NCBI GenBank assembly: GCA_002440745.1
Contig: DJVB01000030.1
Span: forward strand, 1 to 64,000
Source: Bacteroidales bacterium UBA6267
Lineage (GTDB): Bacteria > Bacteroidota > Bacteroidia > Bacteroidales > UBA1556
Direction of reading: 5' to 3'
Length of the DNA stretch: 64,000 nt
Under the pieces are notes generated by a model that saw only the letters and a list, made by a program, of their open reading frames with translations, did no database searches and was not told the origin of the DNA. The translations under genes and the position numbers were made by a program. The stretch's first letter is position 1; every line of letters starts with the position of its first letter. This document shows positions 52,355 to 62,028 of the stretch, piece after piece.

Positions 52355-52383
52355 CAGCCTAATAACCAAGAGCAACACCGATT

Positions 52384-53928
52384 ATGGAATCCTCCTATTT
52401 ATTGAATAAAGACGAACTGAACGAGTTGCATAAAATTGCATGGAATTATAGTCCTGATGCTTTTTTATTGCTTGATTCGGAAGGGAAATTGATTCATTAC
52501 AATAATGCAATAAGATATATTTTTTCTGACTTTACTGATGCCGTTCATAAGGGTTTTACCTTGAGCACATTTATCGATCAGCCTTATGTTGAAAAGGCAA
52601 AGTCAGATTTTCAATATGCAAAGGCATTTGGCGCTTTAAAGGATTGTGAGTATCAAATTCGTCATGCCAAAGACTACTTCATTCCTGTTTCTGTTTCCTA
52701 CCAGAAAGTGAAGTTTTCTACCTCCGTAGGAGATTATATGTTGGTGCTAATCAAAGATATAACCAAAGTAAAGATTGATGAGCGAGCCATTCGGAAAGCT
52801 AAAGAAAAAGCTGAAATTGCCGATAAACTCAAAACAAGCTTTTTAGCTAATATGAGTCACGAAATTCGAACTCCAATTAATGCGGTTATTGGTTTTGCCG
52901 ATTTGCTCAACGATCCTGATTTGTTGGACGATGAAAAACAAGAGTATATCAAAACGATTCAAGTTAATGGTGAACTATTACTAAAGCTAATCAATGATAT
53001 TATCGACATTGCTAAGATTGAATCAGGGCAGCTAAAAATATCGAAAGGGGAGTTTTCACTTGATCAGTTTATGGACGAAATTTATATCTCCACAAGGAAT
53101 ATGCTTGTTTCCTACGAAAAGCCGCATCTTATTCTCGATAAACATATTGATGAGCATTTGAAAGGGAAATTATTATTGACCGATCAATATCGTTTGATGC
53201 AGATTATCAATAATTTGCTCACGAATGCTGTAAAGTTTACGGATGTTGGGCGTATTGATTTTGGCGTAAAATTACTTGAAAACGGAAAACCGGAATTTTT
53301 TGTGGAGGATACAGGAATTGGTATAGAGGAGTCATTTCTCGATCATATTTTTGAACGATTTGGACAGGTGGAGTCCATTCTGGAGCGAAATATGGGAGGC
53401 ACGGGTTTAGGTTTAAGCATCACCAAAAGTTTAGTTGAACTTCTTGGTGGGAAAATTCGGGTTGAAAGCAAATTGAATGAAGGAAGCAGGTTTAGCTTTA
53501 CGGTAGATGCTCTAAATCGTCAACAAGTTCAAGTTAACGGTGTAACCAATGTTAAGGTCAATCTGCATGGAAAGAAAATTTTGGTTGTTGAAGATACCGA
53601 ATCCAATTATAAGCTTTTAAATATTTTATTAGAAAAGCAGGGAGCCGAAACTATTTGGGCATTAACCGGCCAACAAGGCGTGGCTATAGTTAAAAATAGT
53701 CGCGATATTGATTTGGTTTTGATGGATATCAACTTGCCGGATATTGATGGTTATGAGGCTACTTCCTTAATAAAAGCTATACGACCATCGTTGCCGGTGG
53801 TCGCTCAAACTGCTTACGCAATGGCCGGCGAACGCGAGAGAAGCATTGAATTTGGTTGCGACGATTATATTCCTAAGCCTATTATTCCTGATAAATTATA
53901 CGCCATTCTCAGCAATTTGCTTTATTAG
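52384..53928 (+). CDS. PAS-domain hybrid sensor histidine kinase/response regulator
   Basis: 514 residues, no membrane helix, so cytoplasmic sensing. PAS domain (about 10-125; SPDAFLLLDSEGKLIHYNNA). HisKA with phospho-acceptor His159 in ANMSHEIRTPINAVIGF. HATPase with N box NNLLTNAVKF, DTGIGIE and GGTGLGLSI. C-terminal receiver domain with Asp448 in LVLMDINLPDIDG and the Lys of PKPIIPD. As a hybrid it probably passes phosphate to an HPt protein elsewhere or acts by its receiver. The Crp/Fnr gene lies just upstream. Confidence 0.93.
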   Translation: MESSYLLNKDELNELHKIAWNYSPDAFLLLDSEGKLIHYNNAIRYIFSDFTDAVHKGFTLSTFIDQPYVEKAKSDFQYAKAFGALKDCEYQIRHAKDYFIPVSVSYQKVKFSTSVGDYMLVLIKDITKVKIDERAIRKAKEKAEIADKLKTSFLANMSHEIRTPINAVIGFADLLNDPDLLDDEKQEYIKTIQVNGELLLKLINDIIDIAKIESGQLKISKGEFSLDQFMDEIYISTRNMLVSYEKPHLILDKHIDEHLKGKLLLTDQYRLMQIINNLLTNAVKFTDVGRIDFGVKLLENGKPEFFVEDTGIGIEESFLDHIFERFGQVESILERNMGGTGLGLSITKSLVELLGGKIRVESKLNEGSRFSFTVDALNRQQVQVNGVTNVKVNLHGKKILVVEDTESNYKLLNILLEKQGAETIWALTGQQGVAIVKNSRDIDLVLMDINLPDIDGYEATSLIKAIRPSLPVVAQTAYAMAGERERSIEFGCDDYIPKPIIPDKLYAILSNLLY

Positions 53929-53953
53929 TAAAATCACACTTTGAAACAAAATA

Positions 53954-53985
53954 AAAGGCTGCTAGATATTATTCAGGCAGCCTTT
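53954..53985. terminator. hairpin between convergent kinase and floA genes
   Basis: 9-bp perfect stem AAAGGCTGC/GCAGCCTTT (53954-53962 and 53977-53985), 14-nt loop; A residues on the left and only a short T tract on the right. Confidence 0.6.
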
Positions 53986-54010
53986 GTAGTTTGTTAAATG
54001 AAATAAGGTT

Positions 54011-55057
54011 TTATTTTTTCCGAGGACTTGTAGGTTCTGTTGATGTTTTTTGCTCTCCAGTTCCAGCAATTTGGTCGCGCATTTTTGTGTCGGCTTTTAT
54101 ATTCTCAAACCGATAATAATCCATAATTCCCATATTACCGCTTCGGAATGCTTCAGCAACTGCTAAAGGAATTTCAGCTTCAGCAAGAATTACTTTTGCC
54201 CTTGCTTCCTGAGCCTTGGCTTTCATCTCTTGCTCTAAAGCTACAGCCATTGCGCGCCTCTCTTCAGCCTTGGCCTGCGCAATATTTTTATCCGCTTCTG
54301 CTTGGTCCATTTGCAGGATAGCACCAATGTTTTTTCCAATGTCGATATCGGCAATGTCGATAGACAATATCTCGAAGGCTGTACCGGAGTCTAATCCTTT
54401 TGCTAATACTGCTTTAGAAATAACATCAGGATTTTCGAGAACATGCTTATGATTATTTGCTGAACCAATAGCCGAAACCACACCTTCTCCAACACGTGCT
54501 AAAACGGTTTCTTCTCCGGCTCCTCCAACAAGTTGTTTGATGTTGGCACGAACGGTAACACGTGCTTTACAAATCAACTGAATACCATCAATAGCTACGG
54601 CAGTAACCGGTGGGGTGTTGATTACTTTAGGATTTACCGACATTTTAACGGCTTCTAATACATCTCTACCAGCCAAGTCGATAGCAGTTGCTACTTTGAA
54701 GCTTAAATCCATATTGGCTTTGTCGGCTGATATTAAGGCGTTTACAACTAATCTTACATTTCCGCCTGCCAAAAAGTGGGCTTCGAGTTCATCACGGGTG
54801 AGTTGGATTCCTGCTTTGTGCGAGGCAATCATGCTTCCAACAATTACTGATGGCGGCACCTTTCTGAATCGCATTACGACTAATTGTAGCAAATTAACTT
54901 TAACACCTGAAACTAAGGCTTGAAACCAAAGTCCAACCGGTATTAAATAAAAGAGCAAGATAACTAAAATCAGCGTAATTACTCCAATTACGATGATGCC
55001 GGTAGCGGATTGTGTGGCTCCGGCTTGAGCTAATAGAAAACTGTTTAAAATGTTCAT
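54011..55057 (-). CDS. floA: flotillin-like protein FloA (UPF0365)
   Basis: 348 residues. N-terminal membrane segment (IIVIGVITLILVILLFYLIPVGLWF), then the SPFH-related domain (VMRFRKVPPSVIVGSMIASHKAG), and an Ala/Glu-rich coiled coil (QAKAEERRAMAVALEQEMKAKAQEARAKVILAEAE). Forms membrane microdomains that organise signalling and lipid domains. NfeD lies 1 nt upstream, the usual partner. Confidence 0.92.
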   Translation of the reverse strand: MNILNSFLLAQAGATQSATGIIVIGVITLILVILLFYLIPVGLWFQALVSGVKVNLLQLVVMRFRKVPPSVIVGSMIASHKAGIQLTRDELEAHFLAGGNVRLVVNALISADKANMDLSFKVATAIDLAGRDVLEAVKMSVNPKVINTPPVTAVAIDGIQLICKARVTVRANIKQLVGGAGEETVLARVGEGVVSAIGSANNHKHVLENPDVISKAVLAKGLDSGTAFEILSIDIADIDIGKNIGAILQMDQAEADKNIAQAKAEERRAMAVALEQEMKAKAQEARAKVILAEAEIPLAVAEAFRSGNMGIMDYYRFENIKADTKMRDQIAGTGEQKTSTEPTSPRKK

Positions 55058-55058
55058 T

Positions 55059-55526
55059 TTATTGGTTATTTAATTTAACATATATTTTTGTTCCTTCTGT
55101 TTTATGCACAATAACTTCGCTGCCATCATCAATAAATCCGGACTCTGAGATGACTTCAGCTTCTTCGTCGTCAAACTGAACTTTTCCCATTGGATTTAGG
55201 CGGGTGATGGCTTTTCCTATCTGGCCTTTTGCCACAATTACTCCGGTATTTGAATTGTATTTTTGGTCGATATTGGTCGTAAGGCTAATCTTTTTCCACG
55301 ATTTGGACCTGACAGAAAGAAAAATTAATCCAAATGTAACTACCACCGTAGTGATTAAGACAATAATTCCGCGTGTGTTGCCTCCGTGGTTAAAGCCGTA
55401 ATAGATGCCAAATAAAACCACTAACAGCCCAACTATTCCTAAAATTCCTCCCGGAACAAAGAGAATCTCGGCAAGCACAAATAATAAACCTAAAAGGATA
55501 ATTCCGAAAACGATAATCCAAAACAT
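55059..55526 (-). CDS. NfeD-family membrane protein
   Basis: 155 residues. Short NfeD: hydrophobic helices (FGIILLGLLFVLAEILFVPGGILGIVGLLVVLFGIYYG and GIIVLITTVVVTFGLIFLSV), then a C-terminal OB-fold (GVIVAKGQIGKAITRLNPMGKVQFDDEEAEVISESGFI). Acts with FloA in membrane domains; the serine-protease part of long NfeD is absent. Confidence 0.88.
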   Translation of the reverse strand: MFWIIVFGIILLGLLFVLAEILFVPGGILGIVGLLVVLFGIYYGFNHGGNTRGIIVLITTVVVTFGLIFLSVRSKSWKKISLTTNIDQKYNSNTGVIVAKGQIGKAITRLNPMGKVQFDDEEAEVISESGFIDDGSEVIVHKTEGTKIYVKLNNQ

Positions 55527-55760
55527 CTTGTAAAATTTAATTGGCGTAAAATTAAACTAATTTCTTTTCCAATCGGAATAGTTCTTCTTTATTTTTTTTG
55601 TGTGTTGAAGAAATCCAAAAAGTATTGTTTGAATAAAATTGAAGGGTTTTTAAGTTGATCCAAAATGGGTTAAAATGTATGATTTCCAATAATGTTTTAT
55701 TAGTCTGGAATTTAATTTCATTCAACCATTTTCAGCTTATCTTTATCTGCAATCATTGAT

Positions 55761-55768
55761 TATCTTTG
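55761..55768 (+). promoter_or_regulatory. -7 box of the BatA/VWA gene promoter
   Basis: TATCTTTG, 32 nt before the ATG at 55801, which supports that start over an upstream in-frame codon at 55756. Confidence 0.43.
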
Positions 55769-55800
55769 TGGCCTGTTTTAAAATAACTCATATTTACTCT

Positions 55801-57849
55801 ATGCTTTTTCAGAATCCTGTTGCTCTATATGGTCTCTTTTTGCTGTTAATACCAATTATTATTCATTTGTTTAATTTTAAAAGGTTTAAAACAGTTTATT
55901 TTTCCAATATTGCTTTTTTAAAACAAATTGCTTTTCAATCGAAAAAATCGTCACAATTAAAGCAATTATTAGTTCTTATAAGCCGTCTTCTATTTTTGTT
56001 TTTCGTGGTGATGGCATTTGCAAAACCTAGTTTTAAAACTACTCAAAATCAGGCGAATAGAATCCAATCCAAGCGTGTTGTTGTTTTTATCGACAATTCG
56101 TTTTCGATGCAAATGAAAGGTAGAAACGGAATTCTTTTAGAAGAAGCTCGCCGTATCGCTTCTGAATTGGTTAAAAGTTACAAGCCTACCGATCAATTTA
56201 AGCTTATTACCAACGATCAACTGACCCTAAGTGGCGATTATTATAGCAATGATGATTTTATGTCTGATTTGCGCAATGTGGTTTTCGACCCATTTATCTT
56301 GCCTCTTACCGAACTGCTTAATGAGCTGTTGCCCAACACTTTTAGTCAAATTGGAAAGCCGACCGATGTTTTTATTTTGTCTGATTTTCAAAAGTCGGCA
56401 CATCATTTAGATAATATTAAAATCGCTGATAGCTCAATTAATTACTATTTTTTGCCATTGCGTGCGCCTTCTGCTCGAAATGTATTCATGGATAGTTGTT
56501 GGTTTGAGGATCCGGTCATTTTCTCCGGAAAACCTGTGAATCTTAAGTATAGGATAGTCTCGGCCGGAGTTTCAGCTAATCGTTCGGTGGAAGCCCGTCT
56601 TTTTATCAATAATCAGCAGCGTGGAATGGCCGAAATTAATATCGAAAAGGGTCAGTTAGTGGAATCTTTCGTTTTTGAGCCCGACACTTCCACACATCAA
56701 ATTGGTTATATCGAAGTGGAAGATCAGCCTATGAGTTTCGATAATCGCTTCTACTTCAACTTTTTAATCAAAAAACAGTTTAATGTTGTGCTAATAAAAG
56801 ATGTAGAATCTTCTGATTTTGTGCAAAAGTTTTATGGTCAAGATTCCAATATCAACCTAAGGGTTTATAGGGTGGATCAGTTGGATATCAGTAGTTTTGA
56901 AACTGCCGATTTAATTGTACTTTCTTCCCTAACCCGACTTTCACAGGGAGCCATGAGCGAGATTTCGGACTATGTGTCGCAAGGTGGAAAATTAGTGTTT
57001 ATTCCCTCTTCTTCTGATAGATTCGCTTTTGTAATTCAGTTCCTTAGCAGTTTTAATTTGCCCCAATTTCTAAATAGCGATACATCGAAAATCGATTTGG
57101 CAAACTTAGATTTAGAAAGTCCTCTTTTTAAAGATGTTTTTGTTTTGAACGAAAACAAGTTGCCTGATAATGTAAATCTTCCTTTCTTTCGAAACCGCTT
57201 TCGAATGCCTTTGGCCGGTTTAACTTATCGAAATGAAATGGAGCTTAACGACAATCAACCGCTACTCATGACCTTAGCACATGACGAGGGGCTAATCTAT
57301 CTTTTTACTGCCGATTTAAAATCATCGAAAAGCAATTTTGGTTCTCATGCGATATTTGTTCCCGTTTTTTTCAATATGATGTTGGATAAGAGCACACGCT
57401 ATCCTTTATATTTCAGCTGTCAGAATCCGGTAATTTCTGTTCCGAATTTTCTGTCAAATGACGATAATCCAATTCATATCACGGATGCAAATAATCAGTT
57501 TGATTTTATCCCGATTCAGAGAGAGGTTGGTTCTTTTTTGCAATTGAACACCAATTTCCAACTTCGTAAATCGGGTAATTATTTTGCTCAAAATCAGGGC
57601 CTAACTCATCCATTTTCATGCAACTATAATCCTTCGGAATCCTTGCCGGAAGTTTGGAGTCAGGAGGAAATGGATTCGTTGATCGAAAAAAAATCTGCCG
57701 GAAACATTCGGATTCTTGATGCAAATGCTACTGTTTTTGATATGGATTCCTTGTCGGTCGATAATCACAATGAATTGTGGAAAATATTGCTATTATTGGG
57801 AATCTTGTTTGTGGTAATTGAAGTATTTTTGTTGAGTTTTTTAAAATAG
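55801..57849 (+). CDS. BatA and VWA domain-containing protein
   Basis: About 682 residues from ATG 55801, which begins the conserved BatA N-terminus (MLFQNPVALYGLFLLLIPIIIHLFNFKR), a first membrane helix and a second around LLFLFFVVMAFAKPSF. Next is a von Willebrand A domain with the MIDAS start VFIDNSFSM (DxSxS form). A large outer region follows, then a C-terminal helix (ILLLLGILFVVIEVFLLSFLK). Members appear near Bat/aerotolerance and envelope-maintenance genes; the partner here is unknown. parC starts 9 nt later. Confidence 0.85.
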   Translation: MLFQNPVALYGLFLLLIPIIIHLFNFKRFKTVYFSNIAFLKQIAFQSKKSSQLKQLLVLISRLLFLFFVVMAFAKPSFKTTQNQANRIQSKRVVVFIDNSFSMQMKGRNGILLEEARRIASELVKSYKPTDQFKLITNDQLTLSGDYYSNDDFMSDLRNVVFDPFILPLTELLNELLPNTFSQIGKPTDVFILSDFQKSAHHLDNIKIADSSINYYFLPLRAPSARNVFMDSCWFEDPVIFSGKPVNLKYRIVSAGVSANRSVEARLFINNQQRGMAEINIEKGQLVESFVFEPDTSTHQIGYIEVEDQPMSFDNRFYFNFLIKKQFNVVLIKDVESSDFVQKFYGQDSNINLRVYRVDQLDISSFETADLIVLSSLTRLSQGAMSEISDYVSQGGKLVFIPSSSDRFAFVIQFLSSFNLPQFLNSDTSKIDLANLDLESPLFKDVFVLNENKLPDNVNLPFFRNRFRMPLAGLTYRNEMELNDNQPLLMTLAHDEGLIYLFTADLKSSKSNFGSHAIFVPVFFNMMLDKSTRYPLYFSCQNPVISVPNFLSNDDNPIHITDANNQFDFIPIQREVGSFLQLNTNFQLRKSGNYFAQNQGLTHPFSCNYNPSESLPEVWSQEEMDSLIEKKSAGNIRILDANATVFDMDSLSVDNHNELWKILLLLGILFVVIEVFLLSFLK

Positions 57850-57858
57850 GGGCAATTT

Positions 57859-60822
57859 ATGGACGATGAGATTCTGGACAATGTAGAAGATTTTGATGGG
57901 ATGGAAGATTCAAATCCACAACCTGCCGGTGCTGCGGATGATTTTAGAATAAAGGGTTTGTCAGGGCTATATGAGGATTGGTTTTTAGATTACGCATCTT
58001 ACGTGATTTTGGAACGTGCTGTGCCCGATTTACGAGATGGCCTAAAACCGGTTCAACGGCGTATATTGCACTCAATGAAAGAGTTAGATGATGGCCGTTT
58101 CAACAAAGTTGCCAATGTGATTGGAAATACAATGAAATACCATCCTCATGGCGATGCGTCTATTGGTGATGCGTTAGTGCAACTTGGCCAGAAAGAGTTG
58201 CTCATCGACATGCAGGGAAACTGGGGAAATGTCCTTACAGGCGACCCTGCCGCTGCTCCGCGATACATCGAAGCCCGCTTGAGCAAGTTTGCCTTAGATG
58301 TGGTTTTCAATCCAAAAACTACCAATTGGCTCTTGTCTTATGATGGCAGAAATAAAGAGCCTGAAGTTTTGCCGGTTAAGTTTCCGCTGTTGCTTGCTCA
58401 AGGAGTTGAGGGAATTGCAGTGGGATTGGCGTCCAAGATTCTGCCGCATAATTTTTTAGAGCTGATTGACGCTGCCATTCTTTATTTGAAAGGCAAAGAC
58501 TATGAACTATACCCCGATTTCATTACCGGCGGAATGGCCGACATCAGCAAATATAACGACGGCTTGCGGGGAGGAAGAGTGCGAGTTAGGGCAAGAATTG
58601 CAAAAGAGGATAATAAAACTTTAATAATCAAGGAGATACCTTTTTCAACTACAACATCCGGTTTGATTGATTCTATTGTTTTGGCAAATGAAAAAGGCAA
58701 GATTAAAATCAAGAAGATTGAGGATAATACCGCTGAAAATGTGGAAATTAAGATTATTCTTGCTTCCGGTATTTCCCCCGACCAAACCATTGATGCGCTA
58801 TATGCTTTTACGCAATGTGAAGTTTCGCTCTCACCTAATTCGTGCGTGATTGATGATGATAAACCGAAATTTTTGGGTGTCAAGGAATTGCTCTCTATTA
58901 GTGTCGATCACACAGTTGAATTGCTTAAACTTGAGCTGACAATCAAGAAAAGTGAACTGCTTGAGCAATGGCATTTTACTAATTTAGAGAAAATTTTTAT
59001 CCGTGAGAGGATTTACCGCGACATCGAAAATGCCGATAGTTGGGAAGATGCTCTCGATTTGATTGATAAAGGTTTGGAGCCTTATAAACCTCTTTTTAAA
59101 CGGGAAATTACACGTGACGATATCGTTCGCCTTACCGAAATAAAAATCAAAAGAATCTCTCGATATAACGAGTTTAAAGCCGACGAGCAGATTAAAGATT
59201 TGGAAGAACAAATTGCGCAGGTCGATTTTCATTTGGCTCATCTTGTGGACTTTGCAATTGATTATTTTGTAAATATCCGCAAAAAATATGGCGCAGGTTG
59301 GGAACGAAAAACGGAATTGCGAAGTTTCGAAACAATTGATGCCGCCGCTGTTGCCGTTTCAAATGTTAAGTTATATGTCAATCGTGAAGAAGGTTTTATC
59401 GGCACCGGTTTAAAAAAGGATGAGTTTTTGTTCGAATGTTCTGATATTGACGATATTATAGTTTTTCGTGGAAACGGAACCTTCACCGTTATTCGTTTGG
59501 CGGATAAGGTTTTTGTGGGAAAAGATATTATTTATGCCGGCGTTTTTAGCAAAAACGACGACCGCACAATTTATAATTTGATTTATCGCGATGGAAAAGT
59601 TGGAAGCAGCTATGCTAAAAGATTTGCTGTCACTTCGGTAACCCGCGACAAGGTTTATAATATCACTCAGGGAAAACCGGATTCCAAGGTTTTATATTTT
59701 ACAGCAAATCCCAATGGCGAAGCAGAAATTGTGCGGGTGAAATTACGTCCTCGTCCCAATATTCGAAAGCTCAATTTCGACTACGAGTTTAGTGAGCTTG
59801 CCATCAAAGGTAGGGGAGTGAGGGGAAATCTTTTGACCAAATATTTGATTAGTAATATTGCACTTAAAGAAGACGGCGTTTCAACACTCGGAGCTCGCGA
59901 CATTTGGTATGACGATACGGTGAAACGACTCAACTCGGATGGAAGAGGGGTTTTGCTCGGTGCTTTTGGTCCTGAGGATAAGATAATTACCATTTTATCG
60001 ACCGGGGAATATATGCTCACTGGGTTTGATTTGTCCACCCATTTTGACGAAGATATGGTGGCAATCTATAAATATGATTCTGAGATGGTTTGGACATTAG
60101 TCTATTTCGATGGGGCTTCGTCATTTTACTATATCAAGCGTTTTGTTGCTGAGCCTTCCGATAAAAAAGTTTCGATGATATCAGACCATCCCAAATCTCG
60201 GATGGTTCATTTTTCAAATCATCCTGCTCCAGTGATTACCGTTCAGTTTGATACGTCACAAAATCCTAAACTTAAAGAATCTGAGGAAGTTGACGCAGCT
60301 AATTTTATCGATGTCAAGGGTTATAAAGCTCGTGGCAAGCGCCTCACGGATAAGCCTGTGAAAAAAATGCGGATTATAGAGCCTGAGTTTCCTGAAGATC
60401 AGGATGTTGAAGATGAGGAAATTCTCGGTGACGACAACGAGCAAGACGAAAATATGGAATTTGATAATGAGTCGTTAGAAAATCTTGAGGAGGTTTCAAC
60501 AGTTTCTGAGCCCGATTTGACCGAAGAATCGGTTAGTGAAGAGGAAGTGATTGAAGTGCAGGATCAACCTATTGAAGCAGAGAGCCTAAGCGAGGAAAAG
60601 GATGAAACGAAACCGAATGCAGAGGCTAAATCGACCATTATTCAGAGTCTGCCTTTGCCATTGGTTGATGTTGATATTGAGGATGTTTCGCAGCAGAAAC
60701 CTGAAAGTGAAACCGTAAAAACTAAGAAGCGTAGTCCCAGAAAATCAACTGCTTCGGAGGAGGCTGTGAAAAAAGTACGCCTTGATAGTGACGAACCTTT
60801 GCAGATGGAATTTGATTTTTAG
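57859..60822 (+). CDS. parC: DNA topoisomerase IV subunit A (ParC/GyrA family)
   Basis: 987 residues. Type IIA breakage-reunion subunit that decatenates daughter chromosomes. Winged-helix region with RDGLKPVQRRILHSM, HPHGDASIGDALVQLGQ (quinolone-resistance region) and catalytic Tyr136 in APRYIEARLS. The coiled coil and a beta-pinwheel C-terminal domain follow (KVLYFTANPNGEAEIVRVKLRPRP). No GyrA-box of the canonical form is evident, favouring ParC. The last ~150 residues are an acidic, low-complexity tail ending in MEFDF. parE is not in view. Confidence 0.88.
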   Translation: MDDEILDNVEDFDGMEDSNPQPAGAADDFRIKGLSGLYEDWFLDYASYVILERAVPDLRDGLKPVQRRILHSMKELDDGRFNKVANVIGNTMKYHPHGDASIGDALVQLGQKELLIDMQGNWGNVLTGDPAAAPRYIEARLSKFALDVVFNPKTTNWLLSYDGRNKEPEVLPVKFPLLLAQGVEGIAVGLASKILPHNFLELIDAAILYLKGKDYELYPDFITGGMADISKYNDGLRGGRVRVRARIAKEDNKTLIIKEIPFSTTTSGLIDSIVLANEKGKIKIKKIEDNTAENVEIKIILASGISPDQTIDALYAFTQCEVSLSPNSCVIDDDKPKFLGVKELLSISVDHTVELLKLELTIKKSELLEQWHFTNLEKIFIRERIYRDIENADSWEDALDLIDKGLEPYKPLFKREITRDDIVRLTEIKIKRISRYNEFKADEQIKDLEEQIAQVDFHLAHLVDFAIDYFVNIRKKYGAGWERKTELRSFETIDAAAVAVSNVKLYVNREEGFIGTGLKKDEFLFECSDIDDIIVFRGNGTFTVIRLADKVFVGKDIIYAGVFSKNDDRTIYNLIYRDGKVGSSYAKRFAVTSVTRDKVYNITQGKPDSKVLYFTANPNGEAEIVRVKLRPRPNIRKLNFDYEFSELAIKGRGVRGNLLTKYLISNIALKEDGVSTLGARDIWYDDTVKRLNSDGRGVLLGAFGPEDKIITILSTGEYMLTGFDLSTHFDEDMVAIYKYDSEMVWTLVYFDGASSFYYIKRFVAEPSDKKVSMISDHPKSRMVHFSNHPAPVITVQFDTSQNPKLKESEEVDAANFIDVKGYKARGKRLTDKPVKKMRIIEPEFPEDQDVEDEEILGDDNEQDENMEFDNESLENLEEVSTVSEPDLTEESVSEEEVIEVQDQPIEAESLSEEKDETKPNAEAKSTIIQSLPLPLVDVDIEDVSQQKPESETVKTKKRSPRKSTASEEAVKKVRLDSDEPLQMEFDF

Positions 60823-61967
60823 TTTTCTTTTTTACCGAACCTATAACCCAAACCTAATTCGATATAATCTGCTTTAAAACCGTTTTGCGATTTGAGGGAT
60901 AAGTTTAAAAACAGATGCCGACCAAGGTCATATTTTAATCCTGATCGTATATAAAAACCTCCTTTTGCTTCTCGTCCTTTCCACAAATAGCTACCAATTT
61001 GAAGTGCTAAGGAAAAGTCACCAACGATAAAATCGTGGCTTCCGTGCAGTCCTATAAAGCTGTTGGTTAGTGGTTTATCGTTATTTTCGATAGTCGAATT
61101 ATGCGTTAGGCTATGGTCGTAGAAATAGTCAAAACCGATTCCGGCCCGACCCAACCAGCCGTACCTTCGACTAAAGTCAGTGGAAATGGAAGTACAGAAA
61201 TATACCGGTCCTTCGTGAGTTGGTGTGATTACGGTTTTTCCACCAATTGCAGCCCAAACTGAAGCTTCAAAATGTGGTTTTAATTTTTCAAAAGAATTTT
61301 TCGTGAGGCTGCTTTGTTTTCTTTCAAATTTTTCACCAACCTTAGGAAATTGAAAATGATACCTTAAGCCGATATTTCCTCCCCAAAGATTCAATCCTTT
61401 ATTGGGGGTGTTCATGGTGCCATTCGAGAAATGTGTGAAATCTATTGAGGTGAGTGCATCAAGCCTTTCACTGATTTTATAGGAACCCCAAATTCCTAAG
61501 TTAAAGTAAACATTTAATTGTGAGCCTATTAAGTCATTTTTCGGGTTCGATACTAAGTCAAAGCTGTTGAAGTTGAAACTAAAACCCGCGCTTAGTTCAA
61601 ATCCCGACCTAAATCTGCCGGAGTTGATAAACCATGGAGCCGCAAAAAATCCATATAATCCCATTGGATTTCCAATACTATCGCTGTGCATGGCATAATG
61701 CGTGAAACCTATTCCATAATTTGGGTATCCAAGAATGAAATCTTGTGGCATTCTTCCAAAACTATTGATTCCAAAGCGGTAGTCGATGGCAAAAAATTGA
61801 TGTTGTAGTGATGTGTTTAAACTGTCGCTGTAAACAATCGGTTTTCCGGTGTGATATTTCACATCTGCAAAAGCCGACTCTCCAAAATTGCTGAAAATCC
61901 GGTATTGGCCTTGGATATTTAAGGAAAACAAAATTAAGATTAAGAAAAGCCAAACAGTCTTGCTCAT
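60819..61967 (-). CDS. PagL-like acyloxyacyl hydrolase (lipid A deacylase)
   Basis: About 382 residues. Signal peptide (MSKTVWLFLILILFSLNIQGQ) then an outer-membrane beta-barrel ending in aromatic GLGYRF-. DFTHFSNG with the following NTPNKGLNLWGG matches the PagL active-site region (His-x-Ser-Asn pattern), which removes the 3-O acyl chain of lipid A. It is longer than classical PagL (~170 residues). ATG 61967 is supported by the signal peptide and a promoter box; the frame extends upstream to 62138 with no signal peptide. Its stop overlaps the parC stop by 4 bp. Confidence 0.72.
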   Translation of the reverse strand: MSKTVWLFLILILFSLNIQGQYRIFSNFGESAFADVKYHTGKPIVYSDSLNTSLQHQFFAIDYRFGINSFGRMPQDFILGYPNYGIGFTHYAMHSDSIGNPMGLYGFFAAPWFINSGRFRSGFELSAGFSFNFNSFDLVSNPKNDLIGSQLNVYFNLGIWGSYKISERLDALTSIDFTHFSNGTMNTPNKGLNLWGGNIGLRYHFQFPKVGEKFERKQSSLTKNSFEKLKPHFEASVWAAIGGKTVITPTHEGPVYFCTSISTDFSRRYGWLGRAGIGFDYFYDHSLTHNSTIENNDKPLTNSFIGLHGSHDFIVGDFSLALQIGSYLWKGREAKGGFYIRSGLKYDLGRHLFLNLSLKSQNGFKADYIELGLGYRFGKKEN

Positions 61968-61985
61968 ACAGAAAAAAATTGACTG

Positions 61986-61993
61986 CAAATGTA
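61986..61993 (-). promoter_or_regulatory. -7 box of the PagL-like gene promoter
   Basis: Minus-strand TACATTTG, 18 nt before the ATG at 61967. The -33 position reads TTCG, a mismatch to TTTG. Confidence 0.42.
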
Positions 61994-62028
61994 GTTTTTT
62001 TGGATTGCTATCCGAATGGAAATTTCTT

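Noticed and set aside
55756..55800. Upstream start for the BatA/VWA protein
   Set aside because: Adds 15 residues before the conserved BatA N-terminus and would lie across the predicted promoter.
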